Of a stretch of DNA of 64,000 bases, positions 7,451 through 16,762 are shown in pieces. Each line of letters starts with the position of its first letter. The stretch's first letter is position 1. The DNA lies in contig CANARY010000007.1 in the NCBI GenBank assembly GCA_947364235.1, forward strand, positions 62,001 to 126,000, written 5' to 3'. A program made the translations under genes and the position numbers. The notes below the pieces were generated by a model. That model was not told where the DNA came from and ran no database searches. It saw only the letters and a list, made by a program, of their open reading frames with translations. The DNA comes from an uncultured Candidatus Melainabacteria bacterium. Its GTDB lineage: Bacteria; Cyanobacteriota; Vampirovibrionia; Gastranaerophilales; Gastranaerophilaceae.

Positions 7451-9352
7451 ATGAAAAGAATATTGTTTTATATAACACTGTTTATAATGTTTTTACTGGG
7501 GACTGTTTCCGCTTTTGCAGAGCCTTCTAAGGTTATGTCTTTGAATTATGATGATACATCTGCTCTTGTTTATATAAATATAATGGAATCTTCAGAAGGT
7601 TTATCAAGCGAGTTAAAATTTTCCAGGTTGGAAAACCCTAATCGTATTTATTTTGATATAGACAATTCTGTTCTGATTGGCGGTAAGCAGCAGCTTGTAT
7701 TTGAAAAATCTGTGATAAAAGAGATTAAGATTTCGCAGTTTACAACTGCTCCTGATGTTGTTAGGGCTGTTATTACTTTTGAAGAAGGTTTTGATTCTTC
7801 AAAGGTAAAGCTTATTAATATTAACGGTAATATTATTGTAAAATGTACAAATCCATCTATTTCGAATGATTATTTCAATCCTATTTATGATGAAAGTTCT
7901 GTGAACACTGCATATTCAAGTATAACAGTTAATTCTCAGGTTATTCAGAAAGTTGCAATTCCTCAAGGAACTGCAGAAAGACCGGTAAATTCTGTTATGG
8001 CTGATATTCAGCAGGCTTTTGAAAATTCTACGCTTAGTAATTCAGATGGGAAAACTTATGATTCTGTTGTATCTATAGATTTATCTTCGGATTTAAAGCT
8101 GCGTACCAAGTATTTTATCAACGGATATTACACTCAAAATGGGGGGCTGCTTGTCAGCGGTTTGGGACAAATAACAGCTTCAAAAATGTTTTATCTGGAT
8201 AGTCCTAAGAGAGTTGTAATAGATTTACCAAATACTTTTGTAGATAAAAAGATTAGAAATAAAGAATTAAATGTCTGCCCTGATGGTTCTTGTAAGGATA
8301 CTGCTAAAATCGGGCAGTTTGAATATAACAGAGCAAGGCTGGTTGTAACTACTGATAAACCGGAAAAATACATTCCTGTCTTTTCTGCTGATCAGCAGTC
8401 GCTTTTGTTTGTTAACGCAGATAAGCTCAAGCATACATCTTTAACGAATTGTGTTTCTAATCTGGGTAAAGTATATGTACGAAAAGTTGATAACAGGACT
8501 AATGAAATTATCATGTCATTTACAAATCCTGTAGTACATTCGATTTTGAGAGATGATAATTCTTTGAATATGTATCTTTTTAATGTGAAAAGTTATAATG
8601 AGCTGGAGTTGATAAAAACTCTGAAAAATACTTATTATAAAGATTTAACACTTTCTCTGCTGCCTCAAATAGGTGTTAGAGCGTCTATGGGCTTAAATAA
8701 AGACGATATTGTTCAAATTGAGCAGAGTGTCGATGGTAAAGCTGTAAAGCTTACGATTATTCGCGGACAGGTTAAAGAGCCGGCTGCAGTGCCGTCTGTT
8801 AAGAAGCATTCTGTAAAAGGTAAAGTTGTTCTTGATGCAGGACACGGAGGAAGTGATTACGGTGCAATAAGAGAAGGTATAAATGAGAAAGATATTGCGC
8901 TTGATGTGACTAGAAGAGTTGCTTCTATTCTGAAATCAAAAGGGTACAAAGCTGCTTTGACAAGAGCTGATGACACTTTCGTATCTTTGCAGGACAGAGT
9001 TGAGTTTTCTGAAAATGAAGCTCCGGAAATATTTGTAAGTATTCACGTGAACTCTGCTGTTGCGACAGAACCAAAAGGAATAGAAACGCATTATTATCAT
9101 GAATACAGCAAAGAGCTTGCAAGTGTTGTACACGCACGAATGATAAAAGCAATAGATACAAAAGACAGAGGATTGTTTAAGTCTAAATTTTATGTTATAA
9201 ATCATACGACAGTTCCGGCAATTCTTGTAGAGATGGGATTTTTATCTAATGAAGAAGAGCGCAAAGAACTTGTAACGGATTCAAGAAAACAGAAGACTGC
9301 AAAAGCAATAGCTGAGGGTATAATTGAGTACATTAAATCACAATCTAAATAA
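7451..9352 (+). CDS. N-acetylmuramoyl-L-alanine amidase with AMIN domains
   Basis: The 633-aa exported enzyme cleaves the amide bond between MurNAc and the stem peptide. An N-terminal signal peptide (about residues 1-23) is followed by beta-rich AMIN-type regions (about 25-130 and 200-330) that target it to peptidoglycan or the division site. The C-terminal Amidase_3 domain (about 455-630) shows the zinc ligands in DAGHGG, NEKD and SIHVNS, and the catalytic Glu in VEMGFLSN. The arrangement is like AmiC proteins of cyanobacterial relatives. It overlaps murI by 29 bp, so both are translated from one message. Confidence 0.92.
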   Translation: MKRILFYITLFIMFLLGTVSAFAEPSKVMSLNYDDTSALVYINIMESSEGLSSELKFSRLENPNRIYFDIDNSVLIGGKQQLVFEKSVIKEIKISQFTTAPDVVRAVITFEEGFDSSKVKLININGNIIVKCTNPSISNDYFNPIYDESSVNTAYSSITVNSQVIQKVAIPQGTAERPVNSVMADIQQAFENSTLSNSDGKTYDSVVSIDLSSDLKLRTKYFINGYYTQNGGLLVSGLGQITASKMFYLDSPKRVVIDLPNTFVDKKIRNKELNVCPDGSCKDTAKIGQFEYNRARLVVTTDKPEKYIPVFSADQQSLLFVNADKLKHTSLTNCVSNLGKVYVRKVDNRTNEIIMSFTNPVVHSILRDDNSLNMYLFNVKSYNELELIKTLKNTYYKDLTLSLLPQIGVRASMGLNKDDIVQIEQSVDGKAVKLTIIRGQVKEPAAVPSVKKHSVKGKVVLDAGHGGSDYGAIREGINEKDIALDVTRRVASILKSKGYKAALTRADDTFVSLQDRVEFSENEAPEIFVSIHVNSAVATEPKGIETHYYHEYSKELASVVHARMIKAIDTKDRGLFKSKFYVINHTTVPAILVEMGFLSNEEERKELVTDSRKQKTAKAIAEGIIEYIKSQSK

Positions 9353-10145
9353 TAAGCCGGTAGGTTTTTTTGATTCGGGGGTTGGCGGACTTTCTGTTTA
9401 CGCGCGTTTTAAAAAGCTTTTACCGTTTGAAAATACGCTTTATTTCGGTGATTTAGCTAATATGCCTTATGGAAATAAGACAAAAGAAGAACTTATAAGT
9501 TATGCAAGAAATATTCTTGATTTTTATAAAACGAAAAATGTTAAAGCTGTTGTAATTGCTTGCAACACTTCTTCTGCCCAAGCCTATGATGTCGTAAAGG
9601 ATGAGTATGATTTTAAAATATATCCGATAATTCAGTCTTGTGCCAAAGTTATTGCTTCTTCAAATCTGCAAAGAATTGGGGTTTTTGCAACAGAGGCGAC
9701 TGTAAAATCGGGCGTTTACACGAGTGAGCTGCAAAAATATAATCCTGATTTGCAGGTTAAGGAGATTGCTTGTCCTAACTGGGTTCCGTTTGTGGAAAGC
9801 AGCGATTATCAAAATGCTGTCGATGATGTAAGTGTTCAGCTTAATAAGATGAAGCTTTTTGCTCCTGAAAAAATAATTCTCGGATGTACGCATTATCCTT
9901 ATTTGAAATCAGTTTTAACACGTTTTGCTCCAGAAAATTTGTTTATTGATCCTGCTGAAATATTTGTGAATTTTATTAAAAATGATATGGTTTTGAACAA
10001 TTCTCAGATGACAGGAAGCGAAGAAATTTTTGTCAGCGCAAATCCTGAAAGCTTTATGCAGCATTCAAAGATTTTTTATAATGTAAAGAAACTGCCGTTT
10101 CTGGTATTGATGAATACTATGCCCGAGAAAATACTTCTACATTAA
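9324..10145 (+). CDS. murI: Glutamate racemase
   Basis: Converts L-glutamate to D-glutamate for peptidoglycan. The N-terminal motif FFDSGVGGLSV, the first catalytic Cys in ACNTSSA, the second in LGCTHYPYL, and Asp/Ser near the start are all present; length (273 aa) is normal. The start is TTG at 9324, inside the end of the amidase gene, with GAGGG just upstream. The coupling of an amidase and murI places both in wall metabolism. The gene ends 29 bp inside the convergent tsaD gene. Confidence 0.93.
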   Translation: MSTLNHNLNNKPVGFFDSGVGGLSVYARFKKLLPFENTLYFGDLANMPYGNKTKEELISYARNILDFYKTKNVKAVVIACNTSSAQAYDVVKDEYDFKIYPIIQSCAKVIASSNLQRIGVFATEATVKSGVYTSELQKYNPDLQVKEIACPNWVPFVESSDYQNAVDDVSVQLNKMKLFAPEKIILGCTHYPYLKSVLTRFAPENLFIDPAEIFVNFIKNDMVLNNSQMTGSEEIFVSANPESFMQHSKIFYNVKKLPFLVLMNTMPEKILLH

Positions 10146-11145
10146 TATCGTCAAATGTGTTATCAAATAAGAGTGCGGAAGATGCAACCATTGAAGCGTT
10201 ATCTGTGCAGTATTTCATAATTGGTGCGTAAACTTCGTATCCTTCTTCTTTTAAATTAAAAACCTTTCTTCTAATTTCCGAGTTGGCTGCAACTCCTCCG
10301 GCAAGAACAACTTGCTTATATCCGGTTTCTTCAAGAGCTTTTTTAACTTTTTTTAGAAGGGTTGATGAAACACATTCTTGAAAACTTGCACAAATATCTT
10401 TTACCGGCATTTCTTGCCCGTCAAAACTTTTTACTAAACGAAGTACTGCTGTTTTTAGACCGCTGAAACTGAAATCATATCTGCCGACTTTTGCTTCTGG
10501 AAGCTTAAATGCGTGCGGATTTCCTTCTTGGGCGAGCTTATCCAGCTTTGGACCGCCCGGATATGGAAGTCCGATTAAGCGTGCAACTTTATCGTAAGCT
10601 TCACCTACAGCATCATCAATTGTTTCGCCAATTATTTCCATTTCTGAGTAAGAGCTTACTTTAATGATTTGGGTGTGGCCTCCGCTTACCAGAAGAGCAA
10701 TGAATGGCGGCTTGAGTTCAGTATCAATGAAGTTTGCAGCTATATGTGCGTTCAGGTGGTTAACTCCTATAAACGGTTTGTCATAAGCAAGTGCAAGAGT
10801 TTTTCCTGCGTTCATTCCTACTAAAAGGCATCCTACAAGTCCAGGTCCTACTGTGCTTGCAAATGCTGTTATATCTTCGCCTTTTAAACCTGATTGTTTG
10901 AAAGTTTCTTCAATAACCACGTTTATGGCTTCCAAGTGTTCTCTTGCTGCAATTTCGGGGATGACTCCTCCGAATTCTTCATGAATTTTTATTTGTGATG
11001 CAACTACGTTTGCGATTACTTCGCGTCCGCCTTTAACAATTGCGCAGGCTGTTTCGTCGCAGCTTGATTCTATTGCCATTATAAGTGAGTTTTCATCTAA
11101 TGTAACAGGTTTGTTACTGAATAATGTATTTTTTATCTTGTTCAT
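10117..11145 (-). CDS. tsaD: tRNA N6-adenosine threonylcarbamoyltransferase
   Basis: Transfers the threonylcarbamoyl group to A37 of ANN-decoding tRNAs in the t6A pathway. Hallmarks in order: ESSCDETA near the N-terminus, the metal-binding NHLNAH (about residue 125), LVSGGHTQI, SFSGLKTA, GGVAANSEIR, and CTDNASM at the C-terminus. Length 342 aa matches the family. It is a single gene on the minus strand between murI and obgE, so it has its own promoter in the 11146-11282 gap. Confidence 0.96.
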   Translation of the reverse strand: MNKIKNTLFSNKPVTLDENSLIMAIESSCDETACAIVKGGREVIANVVASQIKIHEEFGGVIPEIAAREHLEAINVVIEETFKQSGLKGEDITAFASTVGPGLVGCLLVGMNAGKTLALAYDKPFIGVNHLNAHIAANFIDTELKPPFIALLVSGGHTQIIKVSSYSEMEIIGETIDDAVGEAYDKVARLIGLPYPGGPKLDKLAQEGNPHAFKLPEAKVGRYDFSFSGLKTAVLRLVKSFDGQEMPVKDICASFQECVSSTLLKKVKKALEETGYKQVVLAGGVAANSEIRRKVFNLKEEGYEVYAPIMKYCTDNASMVASSALLFDNTFDDINVEVFSRA

Positions 11146-11282
11146 AGTAGCATTATACTATAAAAAGAAGCGTATATAATACTCGCGCTCGATAAATTAG
11201 TATTTTGTTCCAAAAGAGCACTTGGAATAACAAAATAGATTAGTAGTAGTATGGAATGTGCTCCGCTCAAATGGTATAAAAA

Positions 11283-12569
11283 ATGAAATTTTTAGATAAG
11301 GCAAAAATAAGAGTAATATCAGGTCACGGCGGCAACGGGATGGTTGCGTGGAGGCGTGAAAAATATGTGGATAAAGGCGGGCCGGCAGGCGGTGACGGCG
11401 GCAGAGGCGGAGATATTTATTTCGTAGCAACAGATGACATGTCTACTCTTCTTGATTTTAAACTCAAATCTGTATTTAAAGCTCCTTCTGGAGAAAATGG
11501 CGGAATTAAAGGAATGCACGGAGCTTGTGCAAAAGATTTATATATAAAAGTTCCTTTAGGAACGGTTGTTAGAGATACAAAAACCGGAAAAATTATCGCA
11601 GATTTGACTCAGGATGAACAGCAGGTATTGATTGCAAAAGGCGGCAGAGGCGGACGCGGTAACGCAAGATTTGCTACTGCACAAAAAAGAGCACCGCAGT
11701 TCTGCGAGCCGGGTGAACCGGGAATAGAAAGAGTTCTTGAACTGGAACTTAAGCTTATTGCTGATATCGGGCTTTTAGGGATGCCGAATGCTGGTAAATC
11801 TACATTTATAAGTGCTGTAAGTTCTGCAAGACCAAAGATTGCAGATTATCCGTTTACTACGCTTGTTCCTCATCTCGGGGTTGTTAAGAAAGCTGACGGC
11901 GGTTCGTATGTTATTGCTGATATTCCAGGGTTGATTGAAGGGGCGTCTGATGGAGTCGGGTTAGGACATGAGTTTTTAAGGCATGTTGAAAGATGCAGAT
12001 TTTTGATTCATGTAGTTGATTTAACAGCAGAAAATCCTGTAGAAAATTATAAAATTATTAATAATGAGCTTAAAAAGCATTCTGAAGAACTTGCAAATCT
12101 TTATCAGATACTTGTTCTAAATAAAATTGATTCGGTTTTACCTGAAGAGCTGGAAAAATTGCAAGAAGAATTTAAACCGCTTGCAAAAGATGTTTTTGCG
12201 ATTTCTGCTGTAACAAAACAAGGTTTGGATGAGCTCTTGTATTTTGTTTCGGAAAAAGTTGATGAAATACCTAAGCCTGAATTTAATATTGATGTTGAAG
12301 AGGATTTAGGTGCATTTGACAATGATGACAGCGCGTTTGAAATTACAAAACTTGATAAAGAGACTTTTTTAATATCAGGAGGCAAAATTAACAGGCTTGC
12401 AAAAGTAACTGATGCGAGAAATACTGAACAAGTTGTGCGCTTGCAAAATATTTTGAAAAGTATGGGAGTTTTTGAAAAACTTCAAAAATATGGGCTTAAA
12501 AATGGTGACACAGTTATTCTTGGTCATCTTGAGCTGGGGTATTATGATGATGAGATCTGGGGCGAATAG
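11283..12569 (+). CDS. obgE: Obg GTPase
   Basis: Ribosome-assembly and stress-linked GTPase. The glycine-rich Obg fold (residues about 1-157, with GGDGGRGGD) is followed by the G domain with G1 GMPNAGKST, G3 DIPG, G4 NKID, and a C-terminal OCT domain (about 345-428). Length 428 aa is normal. It heads a run of co-directional genes at 11283-14899 with gaps of 12 bp or less or overlaps, probably one operon. Confidence 0.96.
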   Translation: MKFLDKAKIRVISGHGGNGMVAWRREKYVDKGGPAGGDGGRGGDIYFVATDDMSTLLDFKLKSVFKAPSGENGGIKGMHGACAKDLYIKVPLGTVVRDTKTGKIIADLTQDEQQVLIAKGGRGGRGNARFATAQKRAPQFCEPGEPGIERVLELELKLIADIGLLGMPNAGKSTFISAVSSARPKIADYPFTTLVPHLGVVKKADGGSYVIADIPGLIEGASDGVGLGHEFLRHVERCRFLIHVVDLTAENPVENYKIINNELKKHSEELANLYQILVLNKIDSVLPEELEKLQEEFKPLAKDVFAISAVTKQGLDELLYFVSEKVDEIPKPEFNIDVEEDLGAFDNDDSAFEITKLDKETFLISGGKINRLAKVTDARNTEQVVRLQNILKSMGVFEKLQKYGLKNGDTVILGHLELGYYDDEIWGE

Positions 12570-12581
12570 AAAGGATTTGTT

Positions 12582-13040
12582 ATGAAAATTGGTTTAAAAA
12601 CATGTATGCCGTTAATTGCTGCTAGTACAATACTTTCAAACTCTTGTAAGCATTCTTATGCTTCTACTCTTGCAGATCACCATGATGAGCCGGCTCCAGC
12701 TAGTATTATCCAGGCAAAGCTTGATTCGATGGCTTATAGAAATATTTTTAATTCGACTTTTGCAGCGAAAGATTCTGTGTTTGTAGAGGAGTTCAATACA
12801 ATCGCTAATGATATGAAAAGTTCGTATAATGAAATCGATATGATACTTTCAGATAATGGAATAACTCCTGAAGAATATACTGTCCAGCCTTTGATGAATG
12901 ATACGACTGACAGTGATCCGCGTTATCAATTTTTTGCGGATAAATGGATGTTTAAAAAGTTCTTTGAAAAAATCGGTATAATGAATGATAGTGTTCAAAA
13001 ACGATTTGAAGAAGTTTCAAAACAGATTGATCCAAATTAG
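12582..13040 (+). CDS. Hypothetical protein, possibly exported
   Basis: A 152-aa protein with an N-terminal KIGLKTC stretch and a weakly hydrophobic segment ending in LSNSCK, which could be a poor lipoprotein signal but does not fit the lipobox well. The rest is helical and acidic. The start at 12582 follows AAAGGATTTGTT. It lies 12 bp after obgE and 8 bp before tadA in the same direction. No family recognised. Confidence 0.6.
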   Translation: MKIGLKTCMPLIAASTILSNSCKHSYASTLADHHDEPAPASIIQAKLDSMAYRNIFNSTFAAKDSVFVEEFNTIANDMKSSYNEIDMILSDNGITPEEYTVQPLMNDTTDSDPRYQFFADKWMFKKFFEKIGIMNDSVQKRFEEVSKQIDPN

Positions 13041-13048
13041 GTTAAAAT

Positions 13049-13462
13049 ATGCAAGATGCTGTGTTGGAAGCAAAAAGATGTAAAGAAGATGTGCCTATAG
13101 GCTGTGTCATTAAAAAAGATGGTAAAATTATTGCGAAATCGCATAACAGGCGCGAATTAGATAATGATGTAACAGCTCACGCAGAGATGCTTGCAATAAA
13201 AGAAGCGCAAAAAGTTTTAGGCAGTTCCAGGCTTAATGATTGTGAGATGTATGTAACACTTGAACCGTGTCCAATGTGCGGGTGGGCGATAATTCAAGCA
13301 GGAGTTAAGATTCTGTATTTTGGAGCGTACAATGAACAGTATGGGGCGTTTTCAAGTTTAAAATTGCATCAAATAGCAAACTCAAAAATAAAAGTATTTG
13401 GTGGAATTGAAGAAGAAGAATGTAGTAGTATGTTGGGAGAGTTTTTTAACAAAATAAGATGA
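13049..13462 (+). CDS. tadA: tRNA-specific adenosine deaminase
   Basis: Deaminates A34 to inosine in tRNA-Arg(ACG). The zinc/catalytic motifs HAEM (about residues 47-50) and PCPMCGWAI (about 74-82) are present. Length 137 aa is slightly short at the N-terminus for TadA; the usual MREAL helix is represented by MQDAVLEAKRC. Guanine deaminase-like relatives are the main alternative. Its stop overlaps the next gene by 4 bp, showing translational coupling. Confidence 0.85.
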   Translation: MQDAVLEAKRCKEDVPIGCVIKKDGKIIAKSHNRRELDNDVTAHAEMLAIKEAQKVLGSSRLNDCEMYVTLEPCPMCGWAIIQAGVKILYFGAYNEQYGAFSSLKLHQIANSKIKVFGGIEEEECSSMLGEFFNKIR

Positions 13463-14223
13463 TTACAAAACAGGAACTTGATTTATTAGTAGAAAAATAT
13501 GAAACTAGAGAATTTATTAAAGATGATCCTATCCAGTTTATTCACTGCTGGAAAACTAAACAAGACGCTGAGCTTGCTGGCTTTATTGCTTCTCTTTTTG
13601 CTTATGGCAACCGGAAAATGTTCATTAAAAAGCTTGATGAACTTTTTAAAAGAGCAGATAACGACATCACCGGTTATGTTAATAACGGTGATTTTGGCAA
13701 TCTTAAAGGCTTTGAATATAGATTCGCGAAAGATTACGATATTATCCCGATTTTTGAAATTCTTCACACTCTTTATGCGGAAAGCAAAGGGTTAGAAGAA
13801 CTGTTCGAGTATGCTTTTAAGCAAGCTGATTTTTTGCAGACAGCAGTAGATTATTTTTATTCCCGAGCACCTCAAACAGCCGGGCAAGGATTCTATCACA
13901 TGATTCCAAATCCTGCAAACGGAGGAGCAATGAAGAGGATGAACATGTTTTTGCGCTGGATGGTAAGAAAACCGCCGGTCGATCTTGGAATTTGGACGTT
14001 TATGAAGCCAAAAGATTTGTTAATTCCTCTTGATGTTCATGTCGCAAGAGTGTCAAGAAATATGGGACTTTTAAGTCGTAAAAGCAATGATTTTAAAGCA
14101 GTTCTGGAGCTTACAGATAAGCTTCGTGGGTTTTGCCCTGAAGATCCTGTAAAATATGATTTTGCAATGTTTGCTTTTGGTGTAGAATTGAATATGGAAA
14201 AAAGGAGTGGAAAAAATGAATAA
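13459..14223 (+). CDS. TIGR02757 family protein
   Basis: The 254-aa protein matches the conserved TIGR02757 (DUF2400) family by the block IPLDVHVARVSRNMGLLSRK (about residues 193-212) and DPVKYDFAMFAFG near the end; the fold is related to helix-hairpin-helix DNA glycosylases, but the function is not established. It overlaps tadA by 4 bp and the following TPR gene by 17 bp. Confidence 0.85.
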   Translation: MITKQELDLLVEKYETREFIKDDPIQFIHCWKTKQDAELAGFIASLFAYGNRKMFIKKLDELFKRADNDITGYVNNGDFGNLKGFEYRFAKDYDIIPIFEILHTLYAESKGLEELFEYAFKQADFLQTAVDYFYSRAPQTAGQGFYHMIPNPANGGAMKRMNMFLRWMVRKPPVDLGIWTFMKPKDLLIPLDVHVARVSRNMGLLSRKSNDFKAVLELTDKLRGFCPEDPVKYDFAMFAFGVELNMEKRSGKNE

Positions 14224-14899
14224 TTTTGATTTTGAATCTAAAAAAATTAATATTATAATCTTTTTAATATTTATAGGTTTTGCTCTTGTAATAATTAAAG
14301 CGTTTGATTACCTGCCGGATGCTGATAATAACATGCAAAATACGAGAAATGCTGATATAAATAAAGTTATGGATATGCGCGGCAGGCAAAACCAAGAAGA
14401 AGTTCAGCCGCAGCAGCCGGAAGAACAGCAGGAAGCTCAGAGCCAAGCTAATGATTTTAATGTAGATTTATCGAAAGACGTTACTCCTGAACCGGCAGAA
14501 GTAAAGCCTGCGGAACCGATGGAGCCTATTGAAGAAGTTTCTGCTCCAATACAAGGAGCTTCTGATGTTTCTGAAATAGATATGAAGTTTATGAATGCTC
14601 AAAAACTTAAAGAAGAAAAACAGTATGTTAAAGCAATAGAAGAGTATAAATCTATTCTTGAACAAAACAGCGAGCCTCAAGTAACTTCAAGATGCTGTGA
14701 AGAAATTGCAAATATTTACGGTATTATGAAACGCTACGGAACAGCTCTTTCTTATGCTCAAAAAGCTTATAATACTTATCCTACATCTTCAAGAGAAATG
14801 CTTTTAGCAAGACTTTATTATAAAACTGGAGATTTAGATAAAGCAACTAAAAGAATGAATAATGTTTTGCAGCGAGATTTTGCAAGTGATAGAAATTAG
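14207..14899 (+). CDS. Membrane-anchored TPR protein
   Basis: A 230-aa protein with one N-terminal membrane segment (about residues 14-32), a Pro/Gln/Glu-rich linker (about 55-120), and a C-terminal TPR-like helical domain (about 130-228, AQKLKEEKQYVKAIEEYKSI and following pairs). The layout suggests an inner-membrane anchor presenting a peptide-binding domain to the cell exterior. The start overlaps the previous gene; ATG at 14207 or 14216 are both possible. Partners are unknown. Confidence 0.8.
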   Translation: MEKMNNFDFESKKINIIIFLIFIGFALVIIKAFDYLPDADNNMQNTRNADINKVMDMRGRQNQEEVQPQQPEEQQEAQSQANDFNVDLSKDVTPEPAEVKPAEPMEPIEEVSAPIQGASDVSEIDMKFMNAQKLKEEKQYVKAIEEYKSILEQNSEPQVTSRCCEEIANIYGIMKRYGTALSYAQKAYNTYPTSSREMLLARLYYKTGDLDKATKRMNNVLQRDFASDRN

Positions 14900-14961
14900 G
14901 AGTAAATGTAAGGGGCTGATAAGTCTGCTTACAAGCTTGTCAGTATTGTAAAAGGAGGATT

Positions 14962-15831
14962 ATGACACCTGAATTATTAGACGCATCAAAAATTAGAAAG
15001 CTTTTGTTCTTAGGTCCGAAAGGCTCTTACAGTGATTTTGCTAAAAATTCGTTTATAAAATCTTTTAACTTGAACTGTGTAAGTACTAATTTGAAGTCTA
15101 TTTCAAGTATTATAAAAGCTCTGAAAGATGAGAATTCTGTCCAAATGGCAGCTGTTATTCCTATTGAAAATTCTATAGAAGGAATTGTTCGAGAAACTCT
15201 TGATAATTTGTCTTCTCTAAAAAAAGAAGGTTTTAAAATTGTTGCAGAGACTACAATGAATGTAGAACACGCTCTTGTCGGATATGCAGAGAAGAAGTCT
15301 GAAATTAAAGTTATTCGTTCTCACCCGCAGGCTCTTGCTCAATGTAAAAAATTTTTACAGGAGAACTTTCCAGATTCTTTAATTGAAGAAGCAACTCTTT
15401 CCACTTCTGCAGCAGTGCGCTCGCTTTCTGCAAATGATCCTTCTATTGCAGCAATAGGAAGCGTTGAATGTGCAAAAATGTACAAAGTACCTATTATTGA
15501 AGAAGAAATTAATGATGAAGTTAATAATTGTACAAGGTTTATTCTTTTAAGCAAATTTCTAGCGCCTCAAAGCGGAAAAGATAAAACAAGCATAACGTTC
15601 TCAACTGAAAATAAAGCGGGGGCGCTTAATAAAATATTGACAATCTTAGAGAAAAACGATATCAATATGTCTTATATAGATTCCCGCCCTTCTAAAAAAG
15701 AATTGGGTGAATATGTTTTCTATGTTGATTTTGAAGGACATGTTGATGATGAAAAAGTTCAACAGGCTTTTGAAGAAATTAAACCTTTTGTTAAGATGTT
15801 TTACGTAATTGGTTCTTACCATACAGTTTAA
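14962..15831 (+). CDS. pheA: Prephenate dehydratase
   Basis: Makes phenylpyruvate in phenylalanine synthesis. The catalytic domain (about residues 12-195) has FLGPKGSYS, PIENSIEG, SHPQALAQC and the NNCTRF motif with the catalytic Thr. A C-terminal ACT domain (about 210-289) carries the phenylalanine-binding sequence as IDSRPSK, so feedback inhibition is likely. There is no chorismate mutase domain at the N-terminus. A strong AAAGGAGG site precedes the ATG. Confidence 0.94.
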   Translation: MTPELLDASKIRKLLFLGPKGSYSDFAKNSFIKSFNLNCVSTNLKSISSIIKALKDENSVQMAAVIPIENSIEGIVRETLDNLSSLKKEGFKIVAETTMNVEHALVGYAEKKSEIKVIRSHPQALAQCKKFLQENFPDSLIEEATLSTSAAVRSLSANDPSIAAIGSVECAKMYKVPIIEEEINDEVNNCTRFILLSKFLAPQSGKDKTSITFSTENKAGALNKILTILEKNDINMSYIDSRPSKKELGEYVFYVDFEGHVDDEKVQQAFEEIKPFVKMFYVIGSYHTV

Positions 15832-15849
15832 GCTTGCATACAGAATGTT

Positions 15850-15990
15850 TTTATATTACGATATTTCTCGTGGTTACACGTGCCCGGTGAGGGCAGGGCT
15901 AAAAGAGTAAATGACTCGGTTGGAATTGTTTATTGCTGGTTTAGCAAAGCCCATTGCCTTACTAAGGTGCAAATAGAAAAGGAAGAAAAA
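15850..15990 (+). ncRNA. Candidate rpsO leader (S15 autoregulation)
   Basis: The 140-nt gap before rpsO is GC-richer than its surroundings and contains complementary segments (for example GTGCCCGGTGAGGGCAGGGC and GCAAAGCCCATTGCC) that could fold near the ribosome site AGGAAG. Ribosomal protein S15 represses its own mRNA through leader structures in many bacteria. I have not matched a specific known leader family. Confidence 0.35.
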
Positions 15991-16254
15991 ATGAACTTAA
16001 AGAACAAACAAGAAATTATTGAAAAATTTGGTGCTAATGCAAAAGATACAGGTTCTGCAGAAGTACAAATCGCTATGTTGACTAAAAAGATTTCTGAACT
16101 TACTGAACACATGAAAGCTAACAAAAAAGACTTTGCTACAAAACGCGGTCTTTTGATGATGGTTGGTAAGAGAAAAAGATTACTTTCATTCTTGAAAGAA
16201 AAGAATCTTGAAGGTTACAGAAGCTTGATTAAGGAACTTGGTATTAGAGGTTAA
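15991..16254 (+). CDS. rpsO: 30S ribosomal protein S15
   Basis: An 87-aa protein with the S15 signature from [16 protein letters not shown] through [19 protein letters not shown] to [13 protein letters not shown]. It binds the central domain of 16S rRNA. An open frame extends upstream to 15880, but the ATG at 15991 has the ribosome site and gives the normal S15 length, so I chose it. A strong terminator follows. Confidence 0.96.
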   Translation: MNLKNKQEIIEKFGANAKDTGSAEVQIAMLTKKISELTEHMKANKKDFATKRGLLMMVGKRKRLLSFLKEKNLEGYRSLIKELGIRG

Positions 16255-16312
16255 TGGTAAATATAGGGTTAAATAAGATAAATCTTGTGATTACCTAACT
16301 TAATAAAGACTT

Positions 16313-16341
16313 AAAAATCCGCCTGCAAGGCGGATTTTTTT
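16313..16341. terminator. Bidirectional terminator after rpsO
   Basis: An 11-bp stem AAAAATCCGCC / GGCGGATTTTT with loop TGCAA has A- and T-tracts on either side. It serves rpsO on the plus strand and the convergent gene on the minus strand, whose stop it touches. Confidence 0.92.
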
Positions 16342-16732
16342 ATGATAACAATTTTTCAACTTCTTCTTTATATTTTGGATAGTATTTTGAAATAGTTGGA
16401 TTGTTTGGGTCTGCTTCGTAAGCTTCTTTTAAGGCTTTTGCGGTGTCTTTGTTTTTATTTTGTACAAATGCGTGCATAGCGTCACTAAAATTTCCTACTT
16501 TATTTTGTGTTTCTGCTGCATCATAGTTTTCTGTATTAACATCCGGACCAACGACATCTCCATCAGGTTTTGGGTTGCCAGCAAAAGAAGTTGCCATGGA
16601 GAAAATATTCATTGTATTACTTGATAGAATTGCTCCAAGCATACTATGGTTGGTTACACCGTTCATTCTATTGTATAACGCGGTGTCTTTTGCTGCATAT
16701 TGGCTGCTGCTTAATTCTGTATAATAACCCAT
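16340..16732 (-). CDS. Hypothetical protein
   Basis: A 130-aa protein of unknown family. The N-terminus is rich in Ser/Asn/Met with a weak hydrophobic patch (about residues 28-50). The C-terminal 60 residues are helical with an ALKEAYEADPNNPTI segment that looks like one TPR-type pair. It is 30 bp downstream of the 283-aa gene and probably in its operon. Confidence 0.6.
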   Translation of the reverse strand: MGYYTELSSSQYAAKDTALYNRMNGVTNHSMLGAILSSNTMNIFSMATSFAGNPKPDGDVVGPDVNTENYDAAETQNKVGNFSDAMHAFVQNKNKDTAKALKEAYEADPNNPTISKYYPKYKEEVEKLLS

Positions 16733-16762
16733 TTTAAACTCTCGTTTCTTCTTGTGTTGTTC